64,000 nucleotides of DNA from Argonema antarcticum A004/B2 (GTDB lineage Bacteria > Cyanobacteriota > Cyanobacteriia > Cyanobacteriales > Aerosakkonemataceae): NCBI RefSeq assembly GCF_023333585.1, contig NZ_JAIQZN010000001.1, positions 124,001 to 188,000 of the forward strand, in the 5' to 3' direction. Every line of letters begins with the position of its first letter. The stretch's first letter is position 1. Both the position numbers and the translations under genes were made by a program. The notes beneath the pieces are model-generated. The model made no database searches. It was not told the DNA's origin and saw nothing but the letters and a program-made list of their open reading frames with translations. Shown in pieces: positions 17,785 to 26,226 of the stretch.

Positions 17785-17889
17785 AATGGAAACCTCTGCG
17801 GACTAAACCAAATGAAAATATAATACTACGAAATAAGGTAGCTATCCGAGAGCTTTAGCGAATTGCAGCAGCTTTCTTACCAAGCTAGG

Positions 17890-18240
17890 AGTTCTCAAAT
17901 ATTTTTGATATTATCCCCATAGATAGGGTCGAGTTTTTCGCTTCTGCTAAAGCTTTCTCTGCACCTTCTTTATCTTCGTGGATTAACAGAAATTCGGCTT
18001 TGTAAATATAGCCATCGCGCGCTTCGGTTCTCTTTCAATTGCTTGCGAGAAGGTACAGTAGGGTCGTAAATTAGGTCGGTGGGGTAGAGTCTTGATTCAC
18101 CCAGCCCGCTTTACCCACAACTTGGCAAATTTTGCTCAAATACGGATCATCGGCGAACCGCTTTGCTACAGGTGGTATACTGCTGATTCCAGGCAAGACA
18201 CCAGCCCAGGGCTACGATCGCAGAGGAGATTGGCTGTGCG
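17890..18240 (-). pseudogene. Degraded coding remnants (TPR-like fragment with frameshift)
   Basis: On the minus strand several short open stretches read like protein but in different frames. One is FSQAIEREPKRA; its neighbour, one frame over, is ARDGYIYKAEFLLIHEDKEG followed by AEKALAEAK and a TAG stop near 17890. Another upstream reads SSAIVALGWCLAW. The first two look like adjoining halves of a TPR unit split by a frameshift. The rest of the gap 17785-18289 holds nothing else recognisable. The assignment to TPR is by eye only. Confidence 0.4.
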
Positions 18241-18289
18241 ATCGCGCTCAAACCCTGCAAAATAGAAAAGTAGGTCAAAAAACAGCATC

Positions 18290-18460
18290 ATGAAAATAAA
18301 AGTCGTCTTAGAACCCAGTGAAGAAGGGGGATACACCGTCTATGTTCCCTCTCTTGCAGGCTGTATATCTGAAGGAGAAACAATTGAAGAAGCATTAGAA
18401 AATATTCAAGAAGCGATCGAGCTTTACCTCGAACCAATAGAAGAGGATACACAAATATGA
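18290..18460 (+). CDS. HicB-like antitoxin-type small protein
   Basis: A 56-residue gene. It opens with MKIKVVLEPSEEGGYTVYVP and continues SLAGCISEGETIEEALENI, the compact HicB/UPF0150 fold in which a partial RNase-H-like sheet precedes a helix. Its stop overlaps the start of the next gene (ATGA), so the two are translationally coupled. No HicA toxin gene is adjacent, so it is an orphan HicB paired with a DUF29 gene. Confidence 0.85.
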   Translation: MKIKVVLEPSEEGGYTVYVPSLAGCISEGETIEEALENIQEAIELYLEPIEEDTQI

Positions 18461-18912
18461 CACCTGAACTCGAAACCACTCAAAAGAGTCTATATGAAAC
18501 TGATTATGTACGCTGGGTTGAAATTACAGCAGAACAACTGCGTAACCAAAACTATGCTTCTGTAGACTGGACAAATTTGATTGAGGAAATTGAGGATATG
18601 TCAAGAAGTGGGCGGAAAAGCTTGAAAAATAACCTTGTGGTGCTTCTGCTTCATCTTCTCAAATGGCAATATCAACCAGAATACCGCAGCGGTAGTTGGC
18701 GTGGTAGCATCCGGGAACATCGCAGACGCATTAACGATGATTTGAAAGATTCACCCAGCTTGATACCTTACCTACAAGAGGTATTTGCCGAATGTTATGC
18801 GAATGCTCGCCTTCAAGCAGCAGATGAAACGAGTTTGTCACTGGAAAATTTTCCACTGGATTGTCCTTACGCACGGGAACTAGCGATCGATCCCGATTTT
18901 TTACCAGACTAA
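18457..18912 (+). CDS. DUF29 family protein
   Basis: A 151-residue protein of the DUF29 family: YETDYVRWVEITAEQLRNQN, DWTNLIEEIEDMSRSGR, LLLHLLKWQYQPE and a C-terminal NFPLDCPYA segment. These all-helical proteins are very abundant in cyanobacteria and have no known function. It is translationally coupled to the upstream HicB-like gene and overlaps thiL by 4 bp tail-to-tail. Two more DUF29 genes occur in this window (43252 and 60796). Confidence 0.9.
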   Translation: MTPELETTQKSLYETDYVRWVEITAEQLRNQNYASVDWTNLIEEIEDMSRSGRKSLKNNLVVLLLHLLKWQYQPEYRSGSWRGSIREHRRRINDDLKDSPSLIPYLQEVFAECYANARLQAADETSLSLENFPLDCPYARELAIDPDFLPD

Positions 18913-19985
18913 AAATGTTGAAATCCTCGCTCTAAAGTAAGAACTTCATCGGGATATTTACCAGCAATATCAACTAACCGCACATCAGTATCGTTGGTAA
19001 TTCTTCCCACGAGCGCAGCACCTTTTCCCAATCTTTTCACCAATATCTCAGCATCTGCTAAGGGAAGACACAATACTAATTCAAAATCTTCACCGCCATA
19101 CAACATCCATTCCATTGCTTTTTCTGGCGATATCCAATTATGGAAAGCGGGAGGGATGGGAATGTGCTGACGCTCAATTCTTCCCCCCACACCACTAGCT
19201 GTGCAAATCTGCACAACTGCATCTGCTAAACCATCGCTGCTATCCATTCCAGCAACTTCAATTTTCGATTTTGGATTTTGGATTTTGGATTCTGAATGTA
19301 AAATATCCCAGAGAATTGGTAAAACATCTAATCTAGGTTTGGGACGTTGATGCGCCTGAATTAATGATTTTCTCTCCCCATTCCTGAGATTTTCTCCTAA
19401 TTCGGGATGTAATAATAATTCTAACCCGGCTCTCGAAGCACCGTGAACGCCAGTAACAACGATCGCATCTCCAGACTTAGCATTGGAACGGCGGATAATC
19501 CGATGAGGAGAAACATCGCCAAAAGCAGTAATTGAAATGGTGATGATGGGCGATCGGACCACATCTCCACCCACAATCGCCGTATTATATTGTAGCAAAC
19601 ATTCTCTCATCCCCTCATAAAGTTCCTCAACCCAACTTACAGGCGTATCGCCAGTAATGGCCAAACCAACTGTAATACCCAAAGGTGTTGCACCCATCGC
19701 CGCCAAATCGGATAAATTGGCAGCAACAGCACGCCATCCGGCGTCTTGTGGAGAGGTAGTGCGATCGCTAAAATGCACCCCATCCACCAACACATCAGTC
19801 GTCACAACCAAAGATTGTCCCAGCCGAATTGCGATCGCCGCCCCATCATCACCCACAATATCTGGCGGACAGAACCCCTGCAATCGTTTCAGCAGTCCTT
19901 GTTCGCCGATATCTCCAACTTTTAAAACAGGCGATTCATCCGTCACAACTAAATTTTCCAACTTAACCTCTTGGAAATTATGCAC
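18909..19985 (-). CDS. thiL: Thiamine-monophosphate kinase
   Basis: A 358-residue ATP-dependent kinase making thiamine diphosphate from thiamine monophosphate. Family motifs: GDDGAAI (45-51), TTDVLVDGVHF, AVAANLSDLAAMGATPLG, GGDVVRSP, GMDSSDGLAD and YGGEDFELV. Odd feature: just before GMDSSDG the frame reads through heptamer repeats (19264-19292), adding a segment SESKIQNPKSKIEV at about residues 229-243 that is not part of the fold. No TPP riboswitch was recognised upstream. The gene ends 4 bp inside DUF29 on the other strand. Confidence 0.95.
   Translation of the reverse strand: MHNFQEVKLENLVVTDESPVLKVGDIGEQGLLKRLQGFCPPDIVGDDGAAIAIRLGQSLVVTTDVLVDGVHFSDRTTSPQDAGWRAVAANLSDLAAMGATPLGITVGLAITGDTPVSWVEELYEGMRECLLQYNTAIVGGDVVRSPIITISITAFGDVSPHRIIRRSNAKSGDAIVVTGVHGASRAGLELLLHPELGENLRNGERKSLIQAHQRPKPRLDVLPILWDILHSESKIQNPKSKIEVAGMDSSDGLADAVVQICTASGVGGRIERQHIPIPPAFHNWISPEKAMEWMLYGGEDFELVLCLPLADAEILVKRLGKGAALVGRITNDTDVRLVDIAGKYPDEVLTLERGFQHF
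19264..19292. repeat. Heptamer repeat read in frame inside thiL
   Basis: Three exact GATTTTG units and one variant, GATTCTG (plus-strand reading). Elsewhere in this window such heptamers are intergenic. Here they lie in coding sequence and are open on the minus strand, encoding the KIQNPKSKI region of ThiL. Confidence 0.85.
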
Positions 19986-20038
19986 CTATTGCAAGTTTGT
20001 TGCATTTAGCACAGACGGGGATGCGATCGCACCCAACC

Positions 20039-21421
20039 TTAGTTATTTCCTCGCAAGGCAATCATGCGACTTTCAAAAAGTTGCCCTACCGCTTCTGTCA
20101 CCGTTTTGATCACATGATCGTCACATTCTTTAAGAAACGCTTCTGCCTCTTCAATATTTACTTTTTCAATATTGGCTTTGAAAAACTCCTTAGCTTTTTG
20201 TAACAAGTATCCACCCGATTCAAACCCGATTGATTTAATGAGAAACGTAGTTAAAGGAGAATTTTTCAGATCGTAAGGAGAATCTTTATTTCGTCCTTTT
20301 GATAACAAGTCTAACACATCCTTTTCCAAAGAATTTTTAGGTTCATGACCTTCAATTACATCGGGAATAAAATTCTCCAGAGCAGCAGACTTTACTTTTA
20401 TATCTGGTAATTCTCCCATCATAGTAGAGATAGGAATATCTCGTCCCATCCGATAGGAAAGCGCCTCAAGTATAGCGATCGTAGTCAGCTTACTTCCCAG
20501 ATAAAGCTTCGCCACCTCAATATTCCTTCTAGTTCTTTCAACCAAGTCGCGATAACTTTCGTCATCCGGCTCACCCATAAACTGCTGGAAAACCACCTCC
20601 GGTTTGAGGAAGTTCATAAATCCTTCCATCTTTTGCAGAGACTTGCGATATCCCTGAACCGTGTAGGAATTGGCATTAAGGAGTTCGTGATTAGTTTCCG
20701 GTAAAAGATTCCATGTATTGTCCAAAAAATCAGCAGCATTTTGATAGGCAAAATTCTCAACATCCCTGTTTGCCAATCTCACAGCACGCTTGACCGCTGC
20801 ACAGGTCTTGGCCTCTGTCCACCCCAAATTGAACTGATTATTAGCATTAATCAAACGCTGGTACAGCATATCCATAGCGCTGAAACCGGATTCCAACTTT
20901 GGACGAAAAGGAATCGTAGCTTCAATACAAGCCGCTATCTCAGCAATTGCACTAGCAGAAATAAAACGATCTAGAGATTTGGCAGCAATTACCGCACTCA
21001 AAAATTCATTTTGCCCCGCGAATGGAGAGAGCGTCTGACCGGGAACAAACCCGAATACAGCCATTACAATCTCAAACATCCGATCCTTGGACAATTGAGC
21101 TGAATCCCTAATCACTAGCTGTCCGCGAACATCTTTGACAAAAGGAGTAATGTAAGTACTAATGTTAAAACTTACACCCTGATCCACCTGCACGTAAACC
21201 AGATCGTGAAACAAAGCCGCCAGAACCTCTATGGGGTCTTCTGTGCCACCGACATCAAAAATATGTTCTGGAGTATGAAAATAGCGCCAAGGACCTGTCA
21301 TCGTTTGGATAATCAGTTCAGATATTGGCTCAACTTCAGCCGTTGAGATCTCACACTCTAGCTCCCCAATGGCTGAAACCAACCTCTTCTGGCATCTTTT
21401 CTGAGCTTCTTTAAGTTCCAT
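20039..21421 (-). CDS. HD-domain-like protein of unknown function
   Basis: The frame extends to 21499, but the ATG at 21421 has a clear GGGGAGG ribosome-binding site about 5 bases upstream and gives 460 residues. The N-terminal third has the His/Asp pattern of HD-type metal hydrolases: YFHTPEHIFDV (His49) and ALFHDLVYVQVD (His72, Asp73). The remainder is helical and unassigned. A metal-dependent phosphohydrolase role is plausible but unproven. Probably cytosolic. Confidence 0.75.
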   Translation of the reverse strand: MELKEAQKRCQKRLVSAIGELECEISTAEVEPISELIIQTMTGPWRYFHTPEHIFDVGGTEDPIEVLAALFHDLVYVQVDQGVSFNISTYITPFVKDVRGQLVIRDSAQLSKDRMFEIVMAVFGFVPGQTLSPFAGQNEFLSAVIAAKSLDRFISASAIAEIAACIEATIPFRPKLESGFSAMDMLYQRLINANNQFNLGWTEAKTCAAVKRAVRLANRDVENFAYQNAADFLDNTWNLLPETNHELLNANSYTVQGYRKSLQKMEGFMNFLKPEVVFQQFMGEPDDESYRDLVERTRRNIEVAKLYLGSKLTTIAILEALSYRMGRDIPISTMMGELPDIKVKSAALENFIPDVIEGHEPKNSLEKDVLDLLSKGRNKDSPYDLKNSPLTTFLIKSIGFESGGYLLQKAKEFFKANIEKVNIEEAEAFLKECDDHVIKTVTEAVGQLFESRMIALRGNN

Positions 21422-21537
21422 ATTGACCTCCCCGTTGTCCCTGATACAAGTGCATGGTATCAAAGGCGTCCCCAAAAACGCCATCAGTAAATTATTCACT
21501 TAAGCATTGGCTGGCGCAAAGAGCGCAGACCCCTCAC

Positions 21538-21822
21538 CTAAAGTTTGGGAAATCGGTAGAATGTATCCCCGTCAGCATCAACTTCTGGAAGTGCCTCAAA
21601 AGTCTTTACCTGCGCTTCCAGGTACTGTTTAGCTAGTTGTGGGTCAACTCTAGCAGCTGCCGCCATTTGAATTGGAGAAATCAAGCCATTTTGCTCTTTA
21701 AGTAACTGATAGAAAGCATTCTGCAACTGCTGCTGCTTCCGCTCACCATTAATTGCGCTAATGATTAATAAGCCTGCCATTCCAGCAAGCGCCAGCACAA
21801 ACATAAACTCAACAATTGCCAT
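21538..21822 (-). CDS. Small membrane-anchored protein
   Basis: A 94-residue protein with one N-terminal TM segment (about 5-25, FMFVLALAGMAGLLIISAI), followed by a basic/Gln-rich stretch and a soluble C-terminal part with a winged-helix-like look (NGLISPIQMAAAARVDPQLA, then AKQYLEAQ). It could be a membrane-tethered DNA- or partner-binding protein. No family name can be assigned. It ends about 115 bp upstream of the HD-like gene on the same strand. Confidence 0.7.
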   Translation of the reverse strand: MAIVEFMFVLALAGMAGLLIISAINGERKQQQLQNAFYQLLKEQNGLISPIQMAAAARVDPQLAKQYLEAQVKTFEALPEVDADGDTFYRFPKL

Positions 21823-21849
21823 AGGCTGATATCTAGTAGAGGAGAGGAA

Positions 21850-21912
21850 CTGGGGGAGTGGGGGAGTGGGGGAGTGGGGAGTGGGGGAGTGGGAGAGTGG
21901 GGGAGTGGGAGA
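21850..21912. repeat. Low-complexity GGGGGAGT tract
   Basis: About eight units of GTGGGGGA/GTGGGAGA-like sequence. It is a tandem simple repeat upstream of the small membrane protein gene. Similar tracts recur at 27985-28015 (complement) and 42155-42190. Confidence 0.75.
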
Positions 21913-22022
21913 CTATTTCTGTCTAGTCTTTTCCCCAATACCCAATGCCCAAACTGACCCCAGTGCCCAATGCCCCGATCGCCTATCACCTTTTTTGGTT
22001 CTTTCGTGTCACATAAGCTGTA

Positions 22023-22085
22023 GTAGGGACACGGCATAATTAAATCTTTTGTATGACCGACTTATCTATAATGCCGTGTCCCTAC
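22023..22085. repeat. MITE-like inverted repeat
   Basis: Fifteen-base perfect inverted arms, GTAGGGACACGGCAT (22023-22037) and complement (22071-22085), separated by 33 bases. It lies in the gap between the small membrane protein and the ICMT-like gene, which otherwise (21823-22212) holds only repeats. Confidence 0.7.
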
Positions 22086-22212
22086 AAAAATGTTCATAAC
22101 GAACATTCGCAGGCCGGATTCCGAAAGACCCCCTTTTTTTTTATCAATAATTGTGACTGGATAGCACTATGGTGCAACAGTAGCACGATCTAGCTAAAAA
22201 TTTGGCTCTGGG

Positions 22213-22899
22213 TCAGTAAATAAATGGAAACAACCTTTTGGTTCTTTGCTGATAAGCCTTGTATTGCTCACCGAACCTTGCTTCCAGCATTTCTTCTTCG
22301 ATCGCAATTCTGCTACCCAACCAAATTGTACAGACCAAACCCAGCACCACGCAGCTAGCAAAGCTTTGCAGCATTGTGCAAAATCCCGTGAAAAGTAAAA
22401 CATAGCTTAGGTAAATTGGGTGACGCACGATACTGTAAATGCCTGTTGTTACCAGCTGATGATCGGGCTTGATCGCAATCCGGTCAAAAAATCCTTTTAA
22501 TGTGCGAATTGCCGCTTGATTAATAATTATCGCGGCTCCAATGATAAAAATTGCCACATTCACTTGCAAAAGATTATCAGCACTACGCCAGACAACCCCA
22601 GAGCGCGAAAAATCATACAGCGCTAACCAATGCACAGCTAAAAGACCAATAAACTGCACAGCCAAAGCCCAACGACCAGATCTGCGCTTAAACTGCTCAT
22701 CTTCACTGGTCTTGGTCAGATTACCATATCTAAAGACACGCCAAATTGTGCCCTGAAAAAAACCAAGATAGCCAAGTAATAAGAAAATTACTTGCCACTG
22801 CTTTACTACCCCAAATAAAAGCGCTGGCAGCACAATCAATATGGCTAGCATTGCCACCAATACCAAAGCTAACTGTATTGCACTGACAGAACTGCTCAT
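22213..22899 (-). CDS. Isoprenylcysteine-carboxylmethyltransferase-like membrane methyltransferase
   Basis: A 228-residue integral membrane protein with about five or six hydrophobic segments. The C-terminal third carries the ICMT/PEMT-type SAM-binding signature TTGIYSIVRHPIYLSY, then EEEMLEARFGEQYKAY. Such proteins methylate lipids or small membrane substrates in bacteria; the true substrate is unknown. It is followed upstream by a 116-bp gap and the cyclophilin gene on the same strand. Confidence 0.85.
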   Translation of the reverse strand: MSSSVSAIQLALVLVAMLAILIVLPALLFGVVKQWQVIFLLLGYLGFFQGTIWRVFRYGNLTKTSEDEQFKRRSGRWALAVQFIGLLAVHWLALYDFSRSGVVWRSADNLLQVNVAIFIIGAAIIINQAAIRTLKGFFDRIAIKPDHQLVTTGIYSIVRHPIYLSYVLLFTGFCTMLQSFASCVVLGLVCTIWLGSRIAIEEEMLEARFGEQYKAYQQRTKRLFPFIY

Positions 22900-23015
22900 G
22901 GTTCAGAAAAGGAAATTGGTAATTGTTGATTAATTTCCAGTGGCAAATTTCAGATTTTAGGTAGAAACTTTTCCTCTTCAATTTGCTTTTCTGAAATCTG
23001 AAATCTGAAACACCG

Positions 23016-24158
23016 CTAAGCTACTTGAGGTTGGACGAGATTTTCTGCTCCTTCGATGACAAGAGCCGACTCAATTGTGTCGCCCTGCTTCAGCTTATCC
23101 AAAACTTCTTTACCTTCAATCAGGTAACCAAAGATGGCATAGCGACCATCCAGCACGTTGAGCCCAGCTGGCGTCAGTTCTGGTTCAAATAGGAAGAAGA
23201 AAAACTGAGAAGACCCGCCATTGGCTTCAAATTCCGGTCTAGCCATCGCTACAGCACCGTAAGCCGAGAAGGGTAGCACTGGTCGATCGAGATAACGACC
23301 GGCTTCTTCCAGGGTAATACCGTACATGGGGGCTTCATCTCCCTTGATTAGCAGTTCTAGGGGAACAGCGCGGTATTTTCCGGTAGTTGGGTCAATGAAA
23401 CCTTGATCTGGGCCGTCTGGATCTCCGGTTTGCAGGAAGTAGGATTCTTCAGCCCGGATAAACGGTAACCCGTTGTAAAAACCGCGTTGTACCAAATCGA
23501 CAAAGTTCCCGGCGGTAACAGGGGCGCTGTAACCGTCAAGGACGATGGTGAGGTTGCCCTTGTTGGTGGTCATTTCCACGGTGGCGCGACCTTTGAGTTG
23601 GGGCAGGTTGCTGTATTCAGCTGGAACTTCAAAGGGGAATTTCTGCACCATCATGTTTTCTAGCTGACCTACTTTATCTAGCAGCTTAGACCGCTCTTTC
23701 GAGATCTCTTCCTTATCCTGGGCTTCAAGGGCTGCTCTGAGGTCGGGGAGACCTGCTTGTAGGTCTTTTAGCAAAGTTTCGGCTTCGGGTTTTAGCTCTT
23801 GGGGGACGCTTTCTAGGAGTTGGGGCTGGCGATCGCTCAGAATCAACGATGCCTTACTGATATCTGAAGAGATTGCACTCCACCTGCGATTAGATCGCAG
23901 CTGGGTAGAGATGTCTTCCAAACTCGCTTGCAGTTCTCGCACTGGCTTATTGTCTATAGGCAGGGCGTACCGCAATAGCGCTTTTCCATCGGTAATGGCA
24001 TTTCCAGATGGGAGGCGACTCTCGCGACCGCTGCTGCCAAAAAAGTTCCACCCAGCACCGGATAGTCCGATGGAAAGGGAAACCAGCAGCAGCATCAAAA
24101 CGCCGCTTTGCAGCCAGCGTTTTAGCCCATCAAAGATTGGAAGACTGGAACGAGGCAT
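23016..24158 (-). CDS. Cyclophilin-type peptidyl-prolyl isomerase, TLP40-like
   Basis: The frame opens at 24212, but the Met at 24158 (MPRSSLPIFDG) gives a normal N-terminus with one TM or signal segment (LMLLLVSLSIGLSGAG). A helical domain (about 60-190) precedes a cyclophilin domain with VEMTTNKGNLTIVL, AGNFVDLVQRGFYNGLPF, QTGDPDG and GGSSQFFFF. The layout matches thylakoid-lumen TLP40 and its cyanobacterial homologues, so it is likely an exported foldase in the lumen or periplasm. It is divergent from efp. Confidence 0.9.
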   Translation of the reverse strand: MPRSSLPIFDGLKRWLQSGVLMLLLVSLSIGLSGAGWNFFGSSGRESRLPSGNAITDGKALLRYALPIDNKPVRELQASLEDISTQLRSNRRWSAISSDISKASLILSDRQPQLLESVPQELKPEAETLLKDLQAGLPDLRAALEAQDKEEISKERSKLLDKVGQLENMMVQKFPFEVPAEYSNLPQLKGRATVEMTTNKGNLTIVLDGYSAPVTAGNFVDLVQRGFYNGLPFIRAEESYFLQTGDPDGPDQGFIDPTTGKYRAVPLELLIKGDEAPMYGITLEEAGRYLDRPVLPFSAYGAVAMARPEFEANGGSSQFFFFLFEPELTPAGLNVLDGRYAIFGYLIEGKEVLDKLKQGDTIESALVIEGAENLVQPQVA

Positions 24159-24303
24159 AAATATATTTTTAGGTACACACAATTTTAGATTGTCCCATAG
24201 AGTCGGGAACAAGGGGCTTTCTTGCTAGGGAAGTCAAAAGTCATTCATTCAAAAGAAAGGGGCAATTGGCTAGGGGAAAGAGGGAAGATCGCAAAATTGA
24301 AAT

Positions 24304-24336
24304 AAAATCTAAAATCTAAAATCTAAAATCTAAAAT
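24304..24336. repeat. Heptamer repeat (AAAATCT)n upstream of efp
   Basis: Four to five AAAATCT units, followed by GCCCCTA heptamers, lie in the divergent gap between the cyclophilin gene and efp. The motif is shared with the tracts at 56130-56160 and 58331-58396. Confidence 0.8.
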
Positions 24337-24421
24337 TCCTCTAGCCCCTAGCCCCTTTTTCCTTGTCCCCCAAGAGCGGTACAATTAAAGGCCGATCGAT
24401 CTGGCTAGTGGAATAAGGTTC

Positions 24422-24979
24422 ATGATTTCGAGTAACGACTTTCGGCCTGGTGTTTCGATTGAATGGAATGGCGGCGTGTGGCGGGTCGTGGAATTCCTCC
24501 ACGTCAAACCAGGTAAAGGTTCGGCTTTTGTGCGGACAAAGCTGAAAAACGTCCAAACTGGCAGTGTGGTAGAACAGACCTTCCGCGCCGGGGAAACCAT
24601 GCCCCAAGCCAATCTGGAAAAAAATACGATGCAGCACACCTATAAAGACGGCGAAGACTACGTTTTTATGGATATGGATTCTTATGAAGAATCACGACTT
24701 TCCGTCACTCAGATTGGCGATCGCGTCAAATACCTTAAAGAAGGTATGGAAGCTAACGTCATCCGCTGGGGAGATCAGGTGCTGGAAGTAGAACTGCCCA
24801 ACTCTGTAGTGCTGGAAATAGTGCAGACCGATCCCGGCGTTAAGGGAGATACCGCTACAGGCGGCACCAAACCCGCGATCGTGGAAACTGGTGCCCAGGT
24901 AATGGTTCCTCTGTTTATTTCTGTGGGAGAGCGTATTCGCATCGACACCCGTACCGATTCCTACATGGGTCGAGAATAA
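24422..24979 (+). CDS. efp: Elongation factor P
   Basis: A 185-residue EF-P of standard length. It contains the KOW-like N-terminal domain ([34 protein letters not shown], with Lys32-34 region GKGSA as the modification loop), the central OB domain (DMDSYE) and the C-terminal OB domain ending [11 protein letters not shown]. It relieves ribosome stalling at polyproline. efp directly upstream of accB is the common cyanobacterial arrangement, seen here with a 215-bp gap. The identification is secure. Confidence 0.97.
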   Translation: MISSNDFRPGVSIEWNGGVWRVVEFLHVKPGKGSAFVRTKLKNVQTGSVVEQTFRAGETMPQANLEKNTMQHTYKDGEDYVFMDMDSYEESRLSVTQIGDRVKYLKEGMEANVIRWGDQVLEVELPNSVVLEIVQTDPGVKGDTATGGTKPAIVETGAQVMVPLFISVGERIRIDTRTDSYMGRE

Positions 24980-25194
24980 TGCAGAAGTCAGGAGTCGTAA
25001 GGGCGGGTTTAACCAAAATATGGGGGGAACATTTGCTCCTCTGCGATCTCTCTCCTCTGCTTTGCCACGACATGGATAGGCACGGATGCAGGGATAGAGG
25101 AATCTGTGTCAGTCTTTCCGGTTGGCTCCTCTGTCCCCCCGCTCAAGAGCCCTCTAGTCCTCGATCGTATTAATAACGAAAAAGCCGTTGCTGA

Positions 25195-25737
25195 TTGAAT
25201 GGGATAAAACTTGCTGTGGAATTGGACTTTAACGAACTCCGCGAACTCCTGACGGTTTTGAATGGAACCGATATTACCGAGCTAACGCTTAAGAGCGCCG
25301 ACTTTGAACTAACAGTGCGTAAAAACACTGGCTCCATTCGGGAAGCGTCTGAGCCGATCGGTTCCGTGCAGCCGTCTGCACCAGCTATACCTGTTGACGC
25401 TAAAGAAGTATTGCCATTTTATACCCAAGCTCCAGCGTCGGGCGGAGTGGCCTCCCCAACGACCATTTCTGCTCCCCCGCAGGTTGAGCAGAAATGGGAG
25501 CCGATCAAATCTCCGATGGTGGGCACATTTTACCGGTCACCAGCTCCGAATGAAGCCTCTTTTGTGGAAGTGGGCGATCGCATTCGATCTGGACAAACAG
25601 TCTGTATCATTGAAGCAATGAAGCTGATGAACGAAATCGAAGCAGAGGTTTCGGGACAGGTGATCGAAATTTTGGTGCAGAACGGTCAACCTGTGGAATA
25701 TGGCCAAATTTTGATGCGGGTTAACCCTGATGGATGA
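25195..25737 (+). CDS. accB: Biotin carboxyl carrier protein of acetyl-CoA carboxylase
   Basis: Up to 180 residues. The N-terminus LDFNELRELL is the usual AccB start region. After an Ala/Pro-rich linker (about 55-105) comes the biotinyl domain with IKSPMVGTFYRSPAP and the biotin-accepting Lys in EAMKLMNEIEAE. It carries carboxybiotin for malonyl-CoA formation in fatty-acid synthesis. The start is uncertain: TTG at 25195 opens the frame, while GTG at 25216 gives a family-like N-terminus (ELDFNEL). An ATG at 25199 is out of frame. Confidence 0.95.
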   Translation: MNGIKLAVELDFNELRELLTVLNGTDITELTLKSADFELTVRKNTGSIREASEPIGSVQPSAPAIPVDAKEVLPFYTQAPASGGVASPTTISAPPQVEQKWEPIKSPMVGTFYRSPAPNEASFVEVGDRIRSGQTVCIIEAMKLMNEIEAEVSGQVIEILVQNGQPVEYGQILMRVNPDG

Positions 25738-25818
25738 TGGTTGTATGGTGGATTACTGTATTTGGTTAGAAAAAAGAACTGCTAAAATTTGGGGATCGGT
25801 CAATTCCAAGTTAATTAA

Positions 25819-26172
25819 ATGAAACAAGCGCAACCTGTACCACAAGAAGTTGTGCAACAAGTGGCTGAGTACTTCAGCATTTTGAGCGAACCAATGCGCC
25901 TGCGGCTGTTAAACTTGCTCCGCAACGGCGAAAAGTGCGTGCAAGAACTGGTGGAGGCGACCGAAACCAGTCAGGCTAATGTTTCTAAGCACCTGAAAGT
26001 GATGCTGCAAGCTGGTATCCTCAGCCGCCGGAGTGAGGGAACTTCCGCCTACTACAAGGTGGAGGATGAGTTAATTTTCGATCTGTGTAACTTGGTGTGC
26101 GATCGCTTAGCAACCCGTATTGAACAGCAAGCTCGTTGCTTTCGAGACTTTAGCCTAGCCAGCAAGGAGTGA
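25819..26172 (+). CDS. ArsR/SmtB-family transcriptional regulator
   Basis: A 117-residue winged-helix regulator: SEPMRLRLLNLL, then VQELVEATETSQANVSKHLKVM (recognition helix), then RRSEGTSAYYKVED (wing). Cysteines at 40, 90, 94 and 107 could sense metal or redox state, but the typical ELCVCDL alpha3 site is reduced to EKCVQEL with a single Cys. There is no neighbouring efflux gene. It lies 81 bp after accB and may be cotranscribed. Confidence 0.9.
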   Translation: MKQAQPVPQEVVQQVAEYFSILSEPMRLRLLNLLRNGEKCVQELVEATETSQANVSKHLKVMLQAGILSRRSEGTSAYYKVEDELIFDLCNLVCDRLATRIEQQARCFRDFSLASKE

Positions 26173-26175
26173 TAA

Positions 26176-26226
26176 AGTCAAAAGTCAAAAGTCAAAAGTC
26201 AAAAGTCAGACTTTTGACTTTTGACT
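26176..26226. terminator. Heptamer-built hairpin between convergent genes
   Basis: Tandem AGTCAAA units (26176-26208) meet their own complement (26209-26226), giving a perfect 18-bp stem of AGTCAAAAGTCAAAAGTC type. It lies exactly between the ends of the ArsR gene and the convergent GerMN gene, so it can serve as a bidirectional terminator. Confidence 0.65.

Noticed and set aside
21765-22037. 90-residue frame on the minus strand
   Set aside because: Translation is mostly a Pro/Leu/Ser simple repeat from the GGGGGAGT tract, and it overlaps the small membrane protein gene.
24979-25173. 64-residue frame beginning at the efp stop (TAATG)
   Set aside because: No family look, Cys-rich scattered composition and no RBS; it occupies the efp-accB gap and reads like noncoding sequence.
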